A stretch of 64,000 bases of DNA from Bosea sp. NBC_00550 (lineage in GTDB: Bacteria; Pseudomonadota; Alphaproteobacteria; Rhizobiales; Beijerinckiaceae). The stretch spans positions 1,922,001-1,986,000 of the forward strand of contig NZ_CP102772.1 of the NCBI RefSeq assembly GCF_026020075.1, given 5' to 3'. A program made the position numbers and the translations under genes. The notes under the pieces are model-generated. The model did not search any database, had not been told where the DNA came from, and saw only the letters and a list, made by a program, of their open reading frames with translations. This document shows, in pieces, positions 25,686-34,318 of the stretch (positions are counted from its first letter, which is position 1; the number at the start of each line of letters is the position of its first letter).

Positions 25686-26298
25686 ACGGACCGCAATCAG
25701 CCGCCTGTTCCATCAAGGCAGTAACCGACCGCGTCCCATTCCACAAAGCCGCACTCCACCCCCTCGCATGTGCTGCATCGACGTTGGCCTGCTTATCGTC
25801 GATGAAGAATATATCCGAAGGAGAAAAGCCGCTTTTTGCTTCTACCGCGCGAAAGAAGCGCTCATCGGGTTTGGCGCAACCAAGCTCTGCCGCGTAGTGC
25901 ATATCGTCGAAGCTGCGCTTCAGCTCCAGCCCGTGCCAGATGTGCCGGGCTCGTTGATGCTCCTGCACCGTGGCGAGGTGAAGCTTCACTCCGGCCGACC
26001 TGATCGGGTCAAGTTGCGCAAGCAGACCATGATTGAGGTGAGCATCGTTTTCGAACCAGTATCGCGTTAATGTCTCCGCGCTGAGATGCGGCGCGATCTC
26101 GGCAAGTACCGGTTCGAGGCGCGCTCGCAGATCGGCGCGTCCCAGAATGATGTCTTGCCAGTGCGGCTGGAAGAAAGCCGCATGCAACAGCTCGCTTGAC
26201 AGGTCGAGGTCGCGTTCAAGATGCGCCGACGAGCCGCGGGGATCAGGGTGCACGATTACGACGCCGTCGACGTCGAGCATTAAGGCCTTGAAGCGCAT
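25663..26298 (-). CDS. HAD-superfamily hydrolase
   Basis: A 211-residue haloacid-dehalogenase-like hydrolase. The nucleophile motif MLDVDGVVIV places the catalytic aspartates at D9 and D11; motif II is LATVQEHQR, motif III includes GCAKPDERFFRAV, and motif IV is IFFIDDKQANVDAAHARGW. A phosphatase or phosphoglycolate-type activity is likely; the substrate is unknown. The open frame reaches 26565, but the family start at MRFKALM and the absence of similarity in the extra 89 residues place the start at 26298. Its 3' end overlaps the degraded XRE-cupin fragment. Confidence 0.85.
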   Translation of the reverse strand: MRFKALMLDVDGVVIVHPDPRGSSAHLERDLDLSSELLHAAFFQPHWQDIILGRADLRARLEPVLAEIAPHLSAETLTRYWFENDAHLNHGLLAQLDPIRSAGVKLHLATVQEHQRARHIWHGLELKRSFDDMHYAAELGCAKPDERFFRAVEAKSGFSPSDIFFIDDKQANVDAAHARGWSAALWNGTRSVTALMEQAADCGPSTPSPPP

Positions 26299-26375
26299 CC
26301 GCTGATGATAGGGCGAATGCTTCTTTTCACCGATAGCAGCCTCTGCGCCCGTGGGTTGGTCGAGCCGGCCTCTCC

Positions 26376-27311
26376 TCACTTCGCCTGCGGCCGTGCCGGC
26401 CCTTCCACCGCCGGCAGCGATTTCAGGTATTCCGCCATTGCCATCCGGTCGGCGTCCGGGAGTTGCGCGATGTTGCGCACCACTGCCGCCATCGTGCCGC
26501 CGACATTGTCGAAGCTCGGCGTGAAGCCGGTCTTCAGCAGCTCCGCGATCTCCTCCTTCGACCATTTGGCGAGGCCGTTTTCGGACTGCGTGATATTCGG
26601 CACCCAGCCCTTACCTTCAGGATCGGGGCCGCCAGCGAAGCGGGTCGCCGGGATGATCGCGCCGAGCGCGTTGCGAGCCGAGTGGCATTCGGCGCAATGG
26701 CCGGGGCCGTTGACGAGATAGGCGCCGCGATTCCACGCCTCGCTCTTCGTCGGGTCCGGACGGAAGGACGCCCCTTCGAAGAACAGCAGCTTCCAGCCGC
26801 CGACCAGACGGCGGATGTTGAATGGGAATGGCAGGTCATGCGCCGCCGCCCGGCCCTCGACCGGCGGCAGGGTGCGGATATAGGCGAAGAGATCGGCCAG
26901 AGCCCGCGGTGGCATCAGCCGGTAGGAGGTGTAGGGGAAGGCTGGGTAGAGATGCTGCCCCTTCGGCGAGACGCCGGCCGCCATCGCATCGACGAAGTCC
27001 TGCACACCCCAATTGCCGATGCCGTCGCGTGTATGCGGCGAGATGTTCGGCGCATGGAAGGTGCCGAAGGGCGAGGCGAGCGCGAGCCCACCGCCGAGCC
27101 GGAGCTTGTCGTCCTGCCCCGGCGTCGCATGGCACGAGGCGCAACCTCCCGCCGCGAACAGCAGCTTGCCGTTCTCGATATCCGCCGCCGGCAGCGCGCC
27201 GACCTCCGGCGAGGGCGAGACCACGCGCGGATCGGTAAGGACGTAGAAGCCGGCGAAGGCCAGCGCCACGAACACGACGAGGGTCACGAACATGCGGCGC
27301 AGCAACAGCAT
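26376..27311 (-). CDS. Membrane-anchored di-haem cytochrome c
   Basis: A 311-residue protein with an N-terminal membrane anchor (about residues 5-27, FVTLVVFVALAFAGFYVL) and two class I haem sites: CASCH at C57-H61 and CAECH at C206-H210. Methionine-containing segments (RLMPPRALADLFAYIRTL and DRMAMAEYLKSLPAVE) probably give the axial ligands. It resembles the cytochrome c subunits of membrane gluconate/alcohol/aldehyde dehydrogenases. ATG 27311 is preferred over 27317 because GGAG lies 6 bases before it. It lies 300 bases downstream of another cytochrome and the molybdenum hydroxylase on the same strand, so it is a plausible electron acceptor. Confidence 0.87.
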   Translation of the reverse strand: MLLLRRMFVTLVVFVALAFAGFYVLTDPRVVSPSPEVGALPAADIENGKLLFAAGGCASCHATPGQDDKLRLGGGLALASPFGTFHAPNISPHTRDGIGNWGVQDFVDAMAAGVSPKGQHLYPAFPYTSYRLMPPRALADLFAYIRTLPPVEGRAAAHDLPFPFNIRRLVGGWKLLFFEGASFRPDPTKSEAWNRGAYLVNGPGHCAECHSARNALGAIIPATRFAGGPDPEGKGWVPNITQSENGLAKWSKEEIAELLKTGFTPSFDNVGGTMAAVVRNIAQLPDADRMAMAEYLKSLPAVEGPARPQAK

Positions 27312-27440
27312 CGGCATCTCCACAAGGCGCGTCCGCCAGATTGGACGGGCCGGCGTCTCATCGGCAACCCTCAAAACGCAGCAATTCCAAACTGAGCGTG
27401 ACGATCTTCCATAGAACCACGCTGCCGCCCGGCAAAAGGC

Positions 27441-27533
27441 GTCATTCTCGGGCGAAGCGAAGCGCAGACCCGGGAATCCCATGACGAGAAGGCGCTGGTT
27501 TCCGTCATGCTCGGGTCAAGCCCGAGCATGACG
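27441..27533. repeat. Intergenic palindromic repeat, copy 3
   Basis: A 93-bp copy nearly the same as copy 1 (CGTCATTCTCGGGCGAAGCG at the start, CCCGAGCATGACG at the end). The non-coding gap 27312-27626 holds only this repeat and a terminator. Confidence 0.82.
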
Positions 27534-27565
27534 GCGAGGGAGCAGCCAAGGCTGCCTCGGTCACG

Positions 27566-27595
27566 AAAAAGCGGGCGGCCATCACTGGCGCCCGC
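27566..27595 (-). terminator. Rho-independent terminator after the cytochrome c-556-like gene
   Basis: On the minus strand a 7-bp stem (GCGGGCG / CGCCCGC) with an 11-base loop that can pair partly is followed by TTTTT, 32 bases after the stop. Confidence 0.75.
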
Positions 27596-27626
27596 TTCGG
27601 TGCACGTCACAAGTGGCCGGGTCGGC

Positions 27627-28055
27627 CTATTTCTTGACGCGATAGGCCTCGTGGCAGGTGCCGCAATTCTTCGTCGCCGCACCGAAGGCCGGGCGGAAAC
27701 CGTCGAGGCTGGTGACGGCGGCGCCCGCCGCGGCGTCAGCCTCGAACTTGGCGAAAGCGGCCTTGAACCCGGCCTGATCCTCCCAGATCTTCGGCGAAGC
27801 CGTGGTCTCGCCGGTCTTGGAATTGTCGGGGAACAGCCCCGGCACCTTCTTCGCCGCATCGGCATATGTCTTGAAGACGGCCTGCGCCTTGGCCGCATCG
27901 AAGGGAACGTCTCCCTTCGCGATGGCCGCGCCTTCGCGCGTCGCAGCCCCGATCGCCTTCATCGCCTGCTGGCGCTCCGCGATCGGGTTCGACTGCGCCG
28001 TCACGGCGGAGAGGCCGAGCGCAAGGCCGGCGAGCACGAAAGCAGTGCGGATCAT
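27627..28055 (-). CDS. Cytochrome c' / c-556-type protein
   Basis: A 142-residue periplasmic cytochrome of class II: a signal peptide of about 20 residues (AFVLAGLALGLSAVTAQS), a four-helix-bundle-type body, and the haem site CGTCH near the C-terminus (C131-H135). The segment IAERQQAMKAIGAATREGAA gives the usual N-terminal helix with its axial methionine (QAM). It lies 131 bases after the molybdenum hydroxylase gene and is probably co-expressed with it. It may carry electrons or bind a gas; the sequence does not decide. Confidence 0.87.
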   Translation of the reverse strand: MIRTAFVLAGLALGLSAVTAQSNPIAERQQAMKAIGAATREGAAIAKGDVPFDAAKAQAVFKTYADAAKKVPGLFPDNSKTGETTASPKIWEDQAGFKAAFAKFEADAAAGAAVTSLDGFRPAFGAATKNCGTCHEAYRVKK

Positions 28056-28186
28056 CCCTATCCCCTTTGAGGCAAGCCGGTGCCGGACGGCGCCGTTTTG
28101 AACTCGTCCAGATCAAACGATGATCGCGACGTAAGCCAGTCGCTTTTGCGTGAACGGATTTGCACCTGCGCAAACCCGCCCTTGCA

Positions 28187-30496
28187 TCAAAGCGGATAGC
28201 CCGCTTCCTTGAGCGCGTTGAAGACCTTGAGCGGCGTCGCCGGCATGTCCATGGCCTTGATGCCGGCTGCGCGATCGAGCGCATCGACCATCGCGTTCAT
28301 CACCGCCGGGCAGGCACCGATCGCCCCCGCCTCGCCCGCGCCCTTCACGCCGATGGCGTTGGTGACGCAGCGGACATTGCGCGTCTCGAAATGGAAGTTC
28401 GGGATGTCGATCGCGCGCGGCAGGGCGTAATCCATGAAGGTCGCGGTCAGCATCTGCCCGTCCGGATCGAAGCGGATTTCCTCCATCAGCGCCTGGCCGA
28501 TGCCCTGCGCCGCGCCGCCATGCACCTGTCCCTGCAGCATCAGCGGGTTCAGCGTCACGCCGAAATCGTCGACCACGACATAGTTGAGGATCTCGGTCGC
28601 CCCGGTGCCCGGATCGATCTCCAGTTCGCAGACATGCGTGCCGTTCGGATAGGTCGCCTCCGGCGGCTGCCAACTCTGGTGCACCTTGAGCAGGGCGGGA
28701 GATGCTCCCGGCAGCGCGGCGATGGCCGCGAGGTCGAGCGCCTTGTCGGTGCCGACGATCCTGACCGCACCATCGACGAGTTCGAGATCGCCGACCGCCG
28801 CCTCCAGCTTCTCCGAGGCGAGCTGCTTGAGGTTGTCGGTCAGGATTTCGGTCGCCTTGTTGAGCGCCGCACCGCCGACGGGGATGGAGCGCGAACCGCC
28901 GGTGCCCGAACCTGTCTCGACGCGATCGGTGTCGCCCTGGATCACGCGGATGCGGTCCATCGGGATGTCGAGATGCTGCGAGACGAGCTGGGAGTAGGCC
29001 GTCTCATGCCCCTGCCCGTTCGACTGCGTGCCGATCAGCACGGTGACCGTGCCGTCCTTCTCGAGGATCACGGTCGAGCTTTCCGGCCCGCCGCCGCCGC
29101 AGGCCTCGATATAGCAGGCCAAGCCGATGCCGCGGATCCTGCCGGCCTTGGCCGAGGCCTTGTGGCGCGCCTTGAAGCCCTTCCAGTCGGCCACGTCCAT
29201 GGCGCGGCGCATATGGCCCTCGAACTCGCCGGAATCGTAGACCGGCCCGGTCTGCGTCTTGTGCGGCATCTCTGTAGGCTTGACGAAGTTCTGGATCCTC
29301 ACCGCTTCCGGCGTCTTGCCGGTCTCGCGCGCGATGGCATCGACCAGCCGTTCGATCAGATAGGCCGCCTCCGGGCGCCCCGCGCCGCGATAGGCGTCGA
29401 CCGGTGTCGTGTTGGTCAGCACGCCGCGGAACAGCACGTGCACGGCCGGGATGCTGTAGCAGCCCGGCGTCATCGTCGTGCCGACCCAGGGAATGAAAGG
29501 CCCATATTGCGAGAGATAGGCGCCCATCTCGGCCGAGAGATCGACCTTGAGGCCGATGAACCTGCCCTTCGCGTCGAGCGCCATCGTCGCCTTGGCGAGA
29601 TTGGCCCGGCCATGCGTGTCCGCGAGGAAATGCTCGTTGCGGTCGGAGACCCAGCGCACCGGGCGCTTCAGCTTCTCGGCCGCGATCATCGCCAGCGGAT
29701 ATTCGCGGTAGAGGAAGATCTTGGTGCCGAAGCCGCCGCCGACATCGGGCGTCACCACGCGGATGCGCTTGGGATCGACCTTCAGCACATAGTTCGCGAT
29801 CAGGTCGCGCATGCCATGGCTGCCCTGGCTGCCCAGCGTCAGGGTCCAGCGCTTCTCGGCCTTGTCGTATTCGGCGATGCAGGCGCGCGTCTCCATGTAG
29901 TTGGAGGCGAGGCGGTTGTTGACGACGGTCAATGAGACCGTGCGCGCCGCCTTGGCGAAGGCCTGCTCGGTCTTCTCGCGGTCGCCCTGCTCGGCTTCGA
30001 AGGCGACGTTGCCCGGCCGGTCCGCCCAGACCTGCGGCGCGTCCTCGGCCAAGGCCTCTGCGATGCCGGTCACAGCCGGCAGCGGGCCCCAGTCGATCTC
30101 GATCGCTTCGGCCGCGTCGCGCGCCTGCGCCAGCGTCTCGGCGACGATGAAGGCCACGGCCTCGCCGACATGTCGCACGGTGTCGGTCGGCAGGACCGGG
30201 ACCGGCAGCGGCTTCACCATCTCGCCGGAGGTGGTCTTGATCACCCCCTTGCAGGGCAGGTCGCCATAATCGGCCACGTCCTTGCCGGTCAGGATCAGCT
30301 TCACGCCCTTCAATTGGCGGGCGGTCCCGGTGTCGCCGATCGTGAAGCGGGCATGGGCATAGGGAGAGCGCAGCACGAAGGCGTGCAGAGCCCCTTCCGA
30401 GGCGATGTCGTCGGTATACCGGCCCGTGCCGGTCGTCAGGCGTTGATCCTCGACCCGCCTCACAGGCTGGCCGAAACCGAATTTCATGGGACGCAT
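28187..30496 (-). CDS. Xanthine dehydrogenase-family molybdopterin-binding large subunit
   Basis: A 769-residue molybdenum hydroxylase large subunit (CoxL/XdhB type). N-terminal FGQPVRRVEDQRLTTGTGRY is typical, the active-site loop reads DAYRGAGRPEA (form II type, unlike the AYxCSFR of true CO dehydrogenase), and GSGTGGSRSIPVGGAAL plus KGAGEAGAIGACPAVMNAM are cofactor-binding motifs with the catalytic Glu in GEAGAIG. It should oxidise aldehydes, N-heterocycles or purines, passing electrons to [2Fe-2S] and FAD subunits, but neither is encoded beside it. Cytochromes c lie downstream. Start 30496 with GAGG 9 bases upstream; ATG 30487 is the alternative. Confidence 0.9.
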   Translation of the reverse strand: MRPMKFGFGQPVRRVEDQRLTTGTGRYTDDIASEGALHAFVLRSPYAHARFTIGDTGTARQLKGVKLILTGKDVADYGDLPCKGVIKTTSGEMVKPLPVPVLPTDTVRHVGEAVAFIVAETLAQARDAAEAIEIDWGPLPAVTGIAEALAEDAPQVWADRPGNVAFEAEQGDREKTEQAFAKAARTVSLTVVNNRLASNYMETRACIAEYDKAEKRWTLTLGSQGSHGMRDLIANYVLKVDPKRIRVVTPDVGGGFGTKIFLYREYPLAMIAAEKLKRPVRWVSDRNEHFLADTHGRANLAKATMALDAKGRFIGLKVDLSAEMGAYLSQYGPFIPWVGTTMTPGCYSIPAVHVLFRGVLTNTTPVDAYRGAGRPEAAYLIERLVDAIARETGKTPEAVRIQNFVKPTEMPHKTQTGPVYDSGEFEGHMRRAMDVADWKGFKARHKASAKAGRIRGIGLACYIEACGGGGPESSTVILEKDGTVTVLIGTQSNGQGHETAYSQLVSQHLDIPMDRIRVIQGDTDRVETGSGTGGSRSIPVGGAALNKATEILTDNLKQLASEKLEAAVGDLELVDGAVRIVGTDKALDLAAIAALPGASPALLKVHQSWQPPEATYPNGTHVCELEIDPGTGATEILNYVVVDDFGVTLNPLMLQGQVHGGAAQGIGQALMEEIRFDPDGQMLTATFMDYALPRAIDIPNFHFETRNVRCVTNAIGVKGAGEAGAIGACPAVMNAMVDALDRAAGIKAMDMPATPLKVFNALKEAGYPL

Positions 30497-30549
30497 GAGG
30501 CATATCCTCAGATTGGTCTGATGAAAGACTGGAACAGAAACGGCGCTAC

Positions 30550-30583
30550 GTCAGCCCCCGGCACGTGGCGCGGGGGCTGCGTT
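30550..30583 (-). terminator. Hairpin between the DUF3829-like and hydroxylase genes
   Basis: AGCCCCCG and CGGGGGCT face each other across a loop of about 18 bases, just after the stop of the DUF3829-like gene. There is no U-run, so it may be a weak terminator or a processing site. Confidence 0.35.
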
Positions 30584-30596
30584 CTGCGCATTACTC

Positions 30597-31556
30597 TCAG
30601 CGCGCGGTCCGGATCGCCGTCTCCGAGAGCGAGACCATGGTGTTATAGTTGTTGACGATCCAGTTCGCGTCGCGCGCGGCGCCACGCCGGACATCGCCCT
30701 TGCTCTTGGCCAGCTTGTCGCTGAAGTCGCGCAGCTTGCCGAGCCAGGAGCTCGCCTGGCTCTCGATGAAGGGCACGCCGGACGGGTTCTTGTCCTTGAA
30801 CGCGTCCATCTCGCGCACCGCGCCGGCATAGTCGGCGATGGCGGCATTGAAGACCTTCAGGTCGACGACCGGGCTCTCGTTGCTCGGCATCAGATCCATC
30901 ACGGCGCGCGCATTGATCATGATGTTGCGCACCTGCCAGCGCGCCGAGCGCCCCTCCCGCTGCTCGACCGAGGCAAGCTCGCGCTGGTCCAGCCCCTTCT
31001 TGTAGACGCGCATCAGCGCATCGAGCTTGGCCCGCTCCTCCAGGAAGGTCTTGGCGGCCGGCACCATCAGCGCATGCAGCCTCTGCCCCTCCGCGAGGTT
31101 GTCGTCGCGATAGTCCTTGCGGTCGTAATAGCGCTCGCCCCGGGTGATCGACGGCGCCAGCTCCTGATAGGCCTTGATGTAGTTCCCGACGGTGGCGTCG
31201 ATCGCCGGCAGCTTCGGCTCGCGCGCCATCGCTTCCTCCGCCTTCTTGATCTCGCCCGCCACGTCATAAAGGCTGTAGAGCCCGTAGGTGATGTAGCGCT
31301 CCTTGCCGGTCGGACCCTTCTTCATGTCGACCCAGCTCGCATAGCGCTCCCAGGACTGGATCGCGCGCAGCGTGCGGTTCATCAGCGCCGTATAGGCGTT
31401 CGACTTGGTGATCGCGGCCTGGAGATCCTCGTCCCCCGCCTTGCTCGCGCTGCCGGCCGGGACGGTCGCGGCCGGCTGGGCCAAGGTGGCATTCGGCGCG
31501 GCAAGAAGGGCGGCGGCGGCGCAGGCAGCGCCGAAGAAGAACGCTCGGGTCAACAT
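30597..31556 (-). CDS. Secreted DUF3829/YiiG-like protein
   Basis: A 319-residue protein with a Sec signal peptide (residues 1-27, FFFGAACAAAALLAAPNATLAQ type) and a mostly helical body: ITKSNAYTALMNRTLRAIQS, RYASWVDMKKGPTGKERY, YYDRKDYRDDNLAEGQRLHA and LASVEQREGRSARWQVRNIM. The pattern matches DUF3829, whose function is unknown. The start at 31556 is chosen because it begins the signal peptide; the frame is open to 31598. It is upstream of the hydroxylase with 100 bases between, so co-transcription is possible. Confidence 0.7.
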   Translation of the reverse strand: MLTRAFFFGAACAAAALLAAPNATLAQPAATVPAGSASKAGDEDLQAAITKSNAYTALMNRTLRAIQSWERYASWVDMKKGPTGKERYITYGLYSLYDVAGEIKKAEEAMAREPKLPAIDATVGNYIKAYQELAPSITRGERYYDRKDYRDDNLAEGQRLHALMVPAAKTFLEERAKLDALMRVYKKGLDQRELASVEQREGRSARWQVRNIMINARAVMDLMPSNESPVVDLKVFNAAIADYAGAVREMDAFKDKNPSGVPFIESQASSWLGKLRDFSDKLAKSKGDVRRGAARDANWIVNNYNTMVSLSETAIRTAR

Positions 31557-31604
31557 GGTCCGATCCCTGGTAGGCGAAATCTCGGGAGAGCGCGGCATGC
31601 GCCG

Positions 31605-31922
31605 TCAATCCTGCACGACCGGCTCGCCATGCATCAGCCAGTCCTTGAAGCCGCCGGCATAATGGCTGTCGATGTCTAGACCGGCCGATTGCGCGAATTC
31701 CAGCGCCCGCCGTGAGCGCACTCCGGCGGCGCAGGACAGCACGAGTCGCTTGCCCGGCTCATTCGGCAGATCCGCCGGGTCGAACTGCGAGAGCGGCCGC
31801 GAGACCGAGCCGGGGATATGGCCGGCGGCGAATTCATACGGCTCACGGACATCGACGAGCAGGATCGAGCCGTCGCTCAGGCCCGCCTTGATGTCGTCGA
31901 TGTCGAGGTCGTTCACGATCAT
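31605..31922 (-). CDS. Rhodanese-like sulfurtransferase domain protein
   Basis: A 105-residue single rhodanese domain (GlpE/PspE type). The fold marks are LLVDVREPYEFAAGHIPGSV and the active-site loop LSCAAGVRSRRALEFA, with Cys as the persulfide-carrying residue, and the end GGFKDWLMHGEPV. Cytosolic, with no signal peptide. It lies 48 bases before the DUF3829-like gene on the same strand. Its sulfur acceptor is unknown. Confidence 0.92.
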   Translation of the reverse strand: MIVNDLDIDDIKAGLSDGSILLVDVREPYEFAAGHIPGSVSRPLSQFDPADLPNEPGKRLVLSCAAGVRSRRALEFAQSAGLDIDSHYAGGFKDWLMHGEPVVQD

Positions 31923-32016
31923 GGGCAGCTCTTTCGCGCAGACTCGTCGTACCGCCCAGATAAGGCGGCGCGACGGCCATGGCCAGCGCGAGGCGCTCCG
32001 GGAAACCGAACAAATG

Positions 32017-32045
32017 AAAACAGCCGCGGGACCGGCCCGCGGCTG
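32017..32045 (-). terminator. Rho-independent terminator after the BON-LysM gene
   Basis: On the minus strand a 9-bp stem (AGCCGCGGG / CCCGCGGCT) with a 5-base loop is followed by GTTTT, 17 bases after the stop. Confidence 0.82.
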
Positions 32046-32061
32046 CGCCGATGCGAAATCC

Positions 32062-32505
32062 TCAAGCCTTCGGCGGGATGCGCAGGACCCAGCCGGGCTG
32101 GATCAGGTCGGGGTTCTTCACCGGCGGCGTGTTGGCCTTGACGATCTCGGTATATTTCGCGCCCTGGCCCTTGCCGTAATGCTCCTCGGCGATCTTCCAG
32201 AGCGTGTCACCCTTCTTCACCGTGTAGAACACGGCGGCCGGCGCCTCCTTGTTGACGGCGAGGTCGGATTCGACCTGCGCGACGCCGGTGGTGTTGCCGA
32301 GCGCAAGGATGATCTTCTCCGCCTCTTCCGTCGAAACGGCCTTGCCGGACACCTTCACCTTGTCGCCGTCGATCTGGATATTGACGTCGGATGGCAGGCC
32401 GTGCCCCGCCAGTTCCTTCTGCAGGTCATCGGCGGTGGCCGCCTTCGCCGCGCCCGATCCGAAGATCTTGGCGCCGGCTTCCTTGATGAAACTGAACAAA
32501 CCCAT
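32062..32505 (-). CDS. BON- and LysM-domain protein (YgaU/Kbp-like)
   Basis: A 147-residue protein with a helical N-terminus (GLFSFIKEAGAKIFGSG), a BON domain (about residues 25-85, DVNIQIDGDKVKVSGKAVST) and a C-terminal LysM domain (about 93-145, YTVKKGDTLWKIAEEHYGKG). The same order is found in E. coli YgaU (Kbp), a cytosolic K+-binding protein. The LysM part may bind glycan in other settings, but no signal peptide is present. Length and layout match the family exactly. Confidence 0.92.
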   Translation of the reverse strand: MGLFSFIKEAGAKIFGSGAAKAATADDLQKELAGHGLPSDVNIQIDGDKVKVSGKAVSTEEAEKIILALGNTTGVAQVESDLAVNKEAPAAVFYTVKKGDTLWKIAEEHYGKGQGAKYTEIVKANTPPVKNPDLIQPGWVLRIPPKA

Positions 32506-32669
32506 GGTATGCCCTCCTTGTCTCGGGTGACTATCAAGCCCTGTCGTGGCGTCGCACGCAAGCAGCCGACGTTTCTCGAGAGACGGTCGCGCGCGACAGC
32601 CTGGCGAGAGGGCTCTTCCCTGCCCGCCCGGCGACTGGCAAGAACGCCGTATCGAAACGGGAGTTCCCC

Positions 32670-33098
32670 ATGCTGACCCTCGCCCAGGCCCAGACCATCC
32701 TCCAGGCAGCCCTCGCCCACGGCGAAGCCAATGGCTTCAAGCCGCTCGCCATCGCGATCCTGGACTCGCGCGGCGCCCAGAAGGTCTTCGCAGCCCAGGA
32801 CGGAACCAGCCTGAAGCGCGGCGAGATCGCGCTCGGCAAGGCCCATGGCGTGATCGCGCTGGGCATCGGCTCGCGCGCGCTGCACAAGATGGCGCTGGAC
32901 CGGCCCTACTTCGTCGAGGCGGCGACGCACGCCGTCGGCGGCTCGCTGGTGCCGGTGCCCGGCGGCGTGCTGATCCGCTCGCCCGAAGGCGCGGTTCTCG
33001 GCGCCATCGGCATCTCCGGCGACACTTCCGACAATGACGAAGCGGCGGCCTGCACGGGCATCGCAGCGGCCGGCCTCAGCGCCGATACGGGGGCTTGA
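32670..33098 (+). CDS. HbpS/GlcG-family haem-binding-like protein
   Basis: A 142-residue protein of the GlcG/HbpS family: LTLAQAQTILQAALAHGEAN, PLAIAILDSRGAQKVFAAQD and VPVPGGVLIRSPEGAVLGAI with GISGDTSDNDEAAACTGI. The family includes the Streptomyces haem-sensing HbpS and the GlcG protein of glycolate operons, but many members have no known role. GGGAGTTCCCC precedes the ATG at 32670. No glycolate oxidase gene is adjacent. Confidence 0.87.
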   Translation: MLTLAQAQTILQAALAHGEANGFKPLAIAILDSRGAQKVFAAQDGTSLKRGEIALGKAHGVIALGIGSRALHKMALDRPYFVEAATHAVGGSLVPVPGGVLIRSPEGAVLGAIGISGDTSDNDEAAACTGIAAAGLSADTGA

Positions 33099-33195
33099 CC
33101 CGCGTTTTTGCACTTGTCATCCGGCTATCGAGAGCTCATCTCCTCACCGTCACCAGGTTCGTTAAATCGGACAGTTTGGACCGGATCGAAGGTAG

Positions 33196-34260
<1,065 letters not shown>

Positions 34261-34288
34261 ACCGGCCGGTTTCGGGCAGGCATCGATG

Positions 34289-34318
34289 AAGCCGCGGCAA
34301 AGGCCGCGGCTTTTTTTT
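34289..34318 (+). terminator. Rho-independent terminator after the FNR gene
   Basis: A 10-bp stem (AAGCCGCGGC with its complement GCCGCGGCTT) and an AAAG loop, followed by eight T. The convergent YfhO-like gene ends at 34317, so this hairpin serves the plus-strand gene and overlaps the last codon of the other. Confidence 0.92.
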
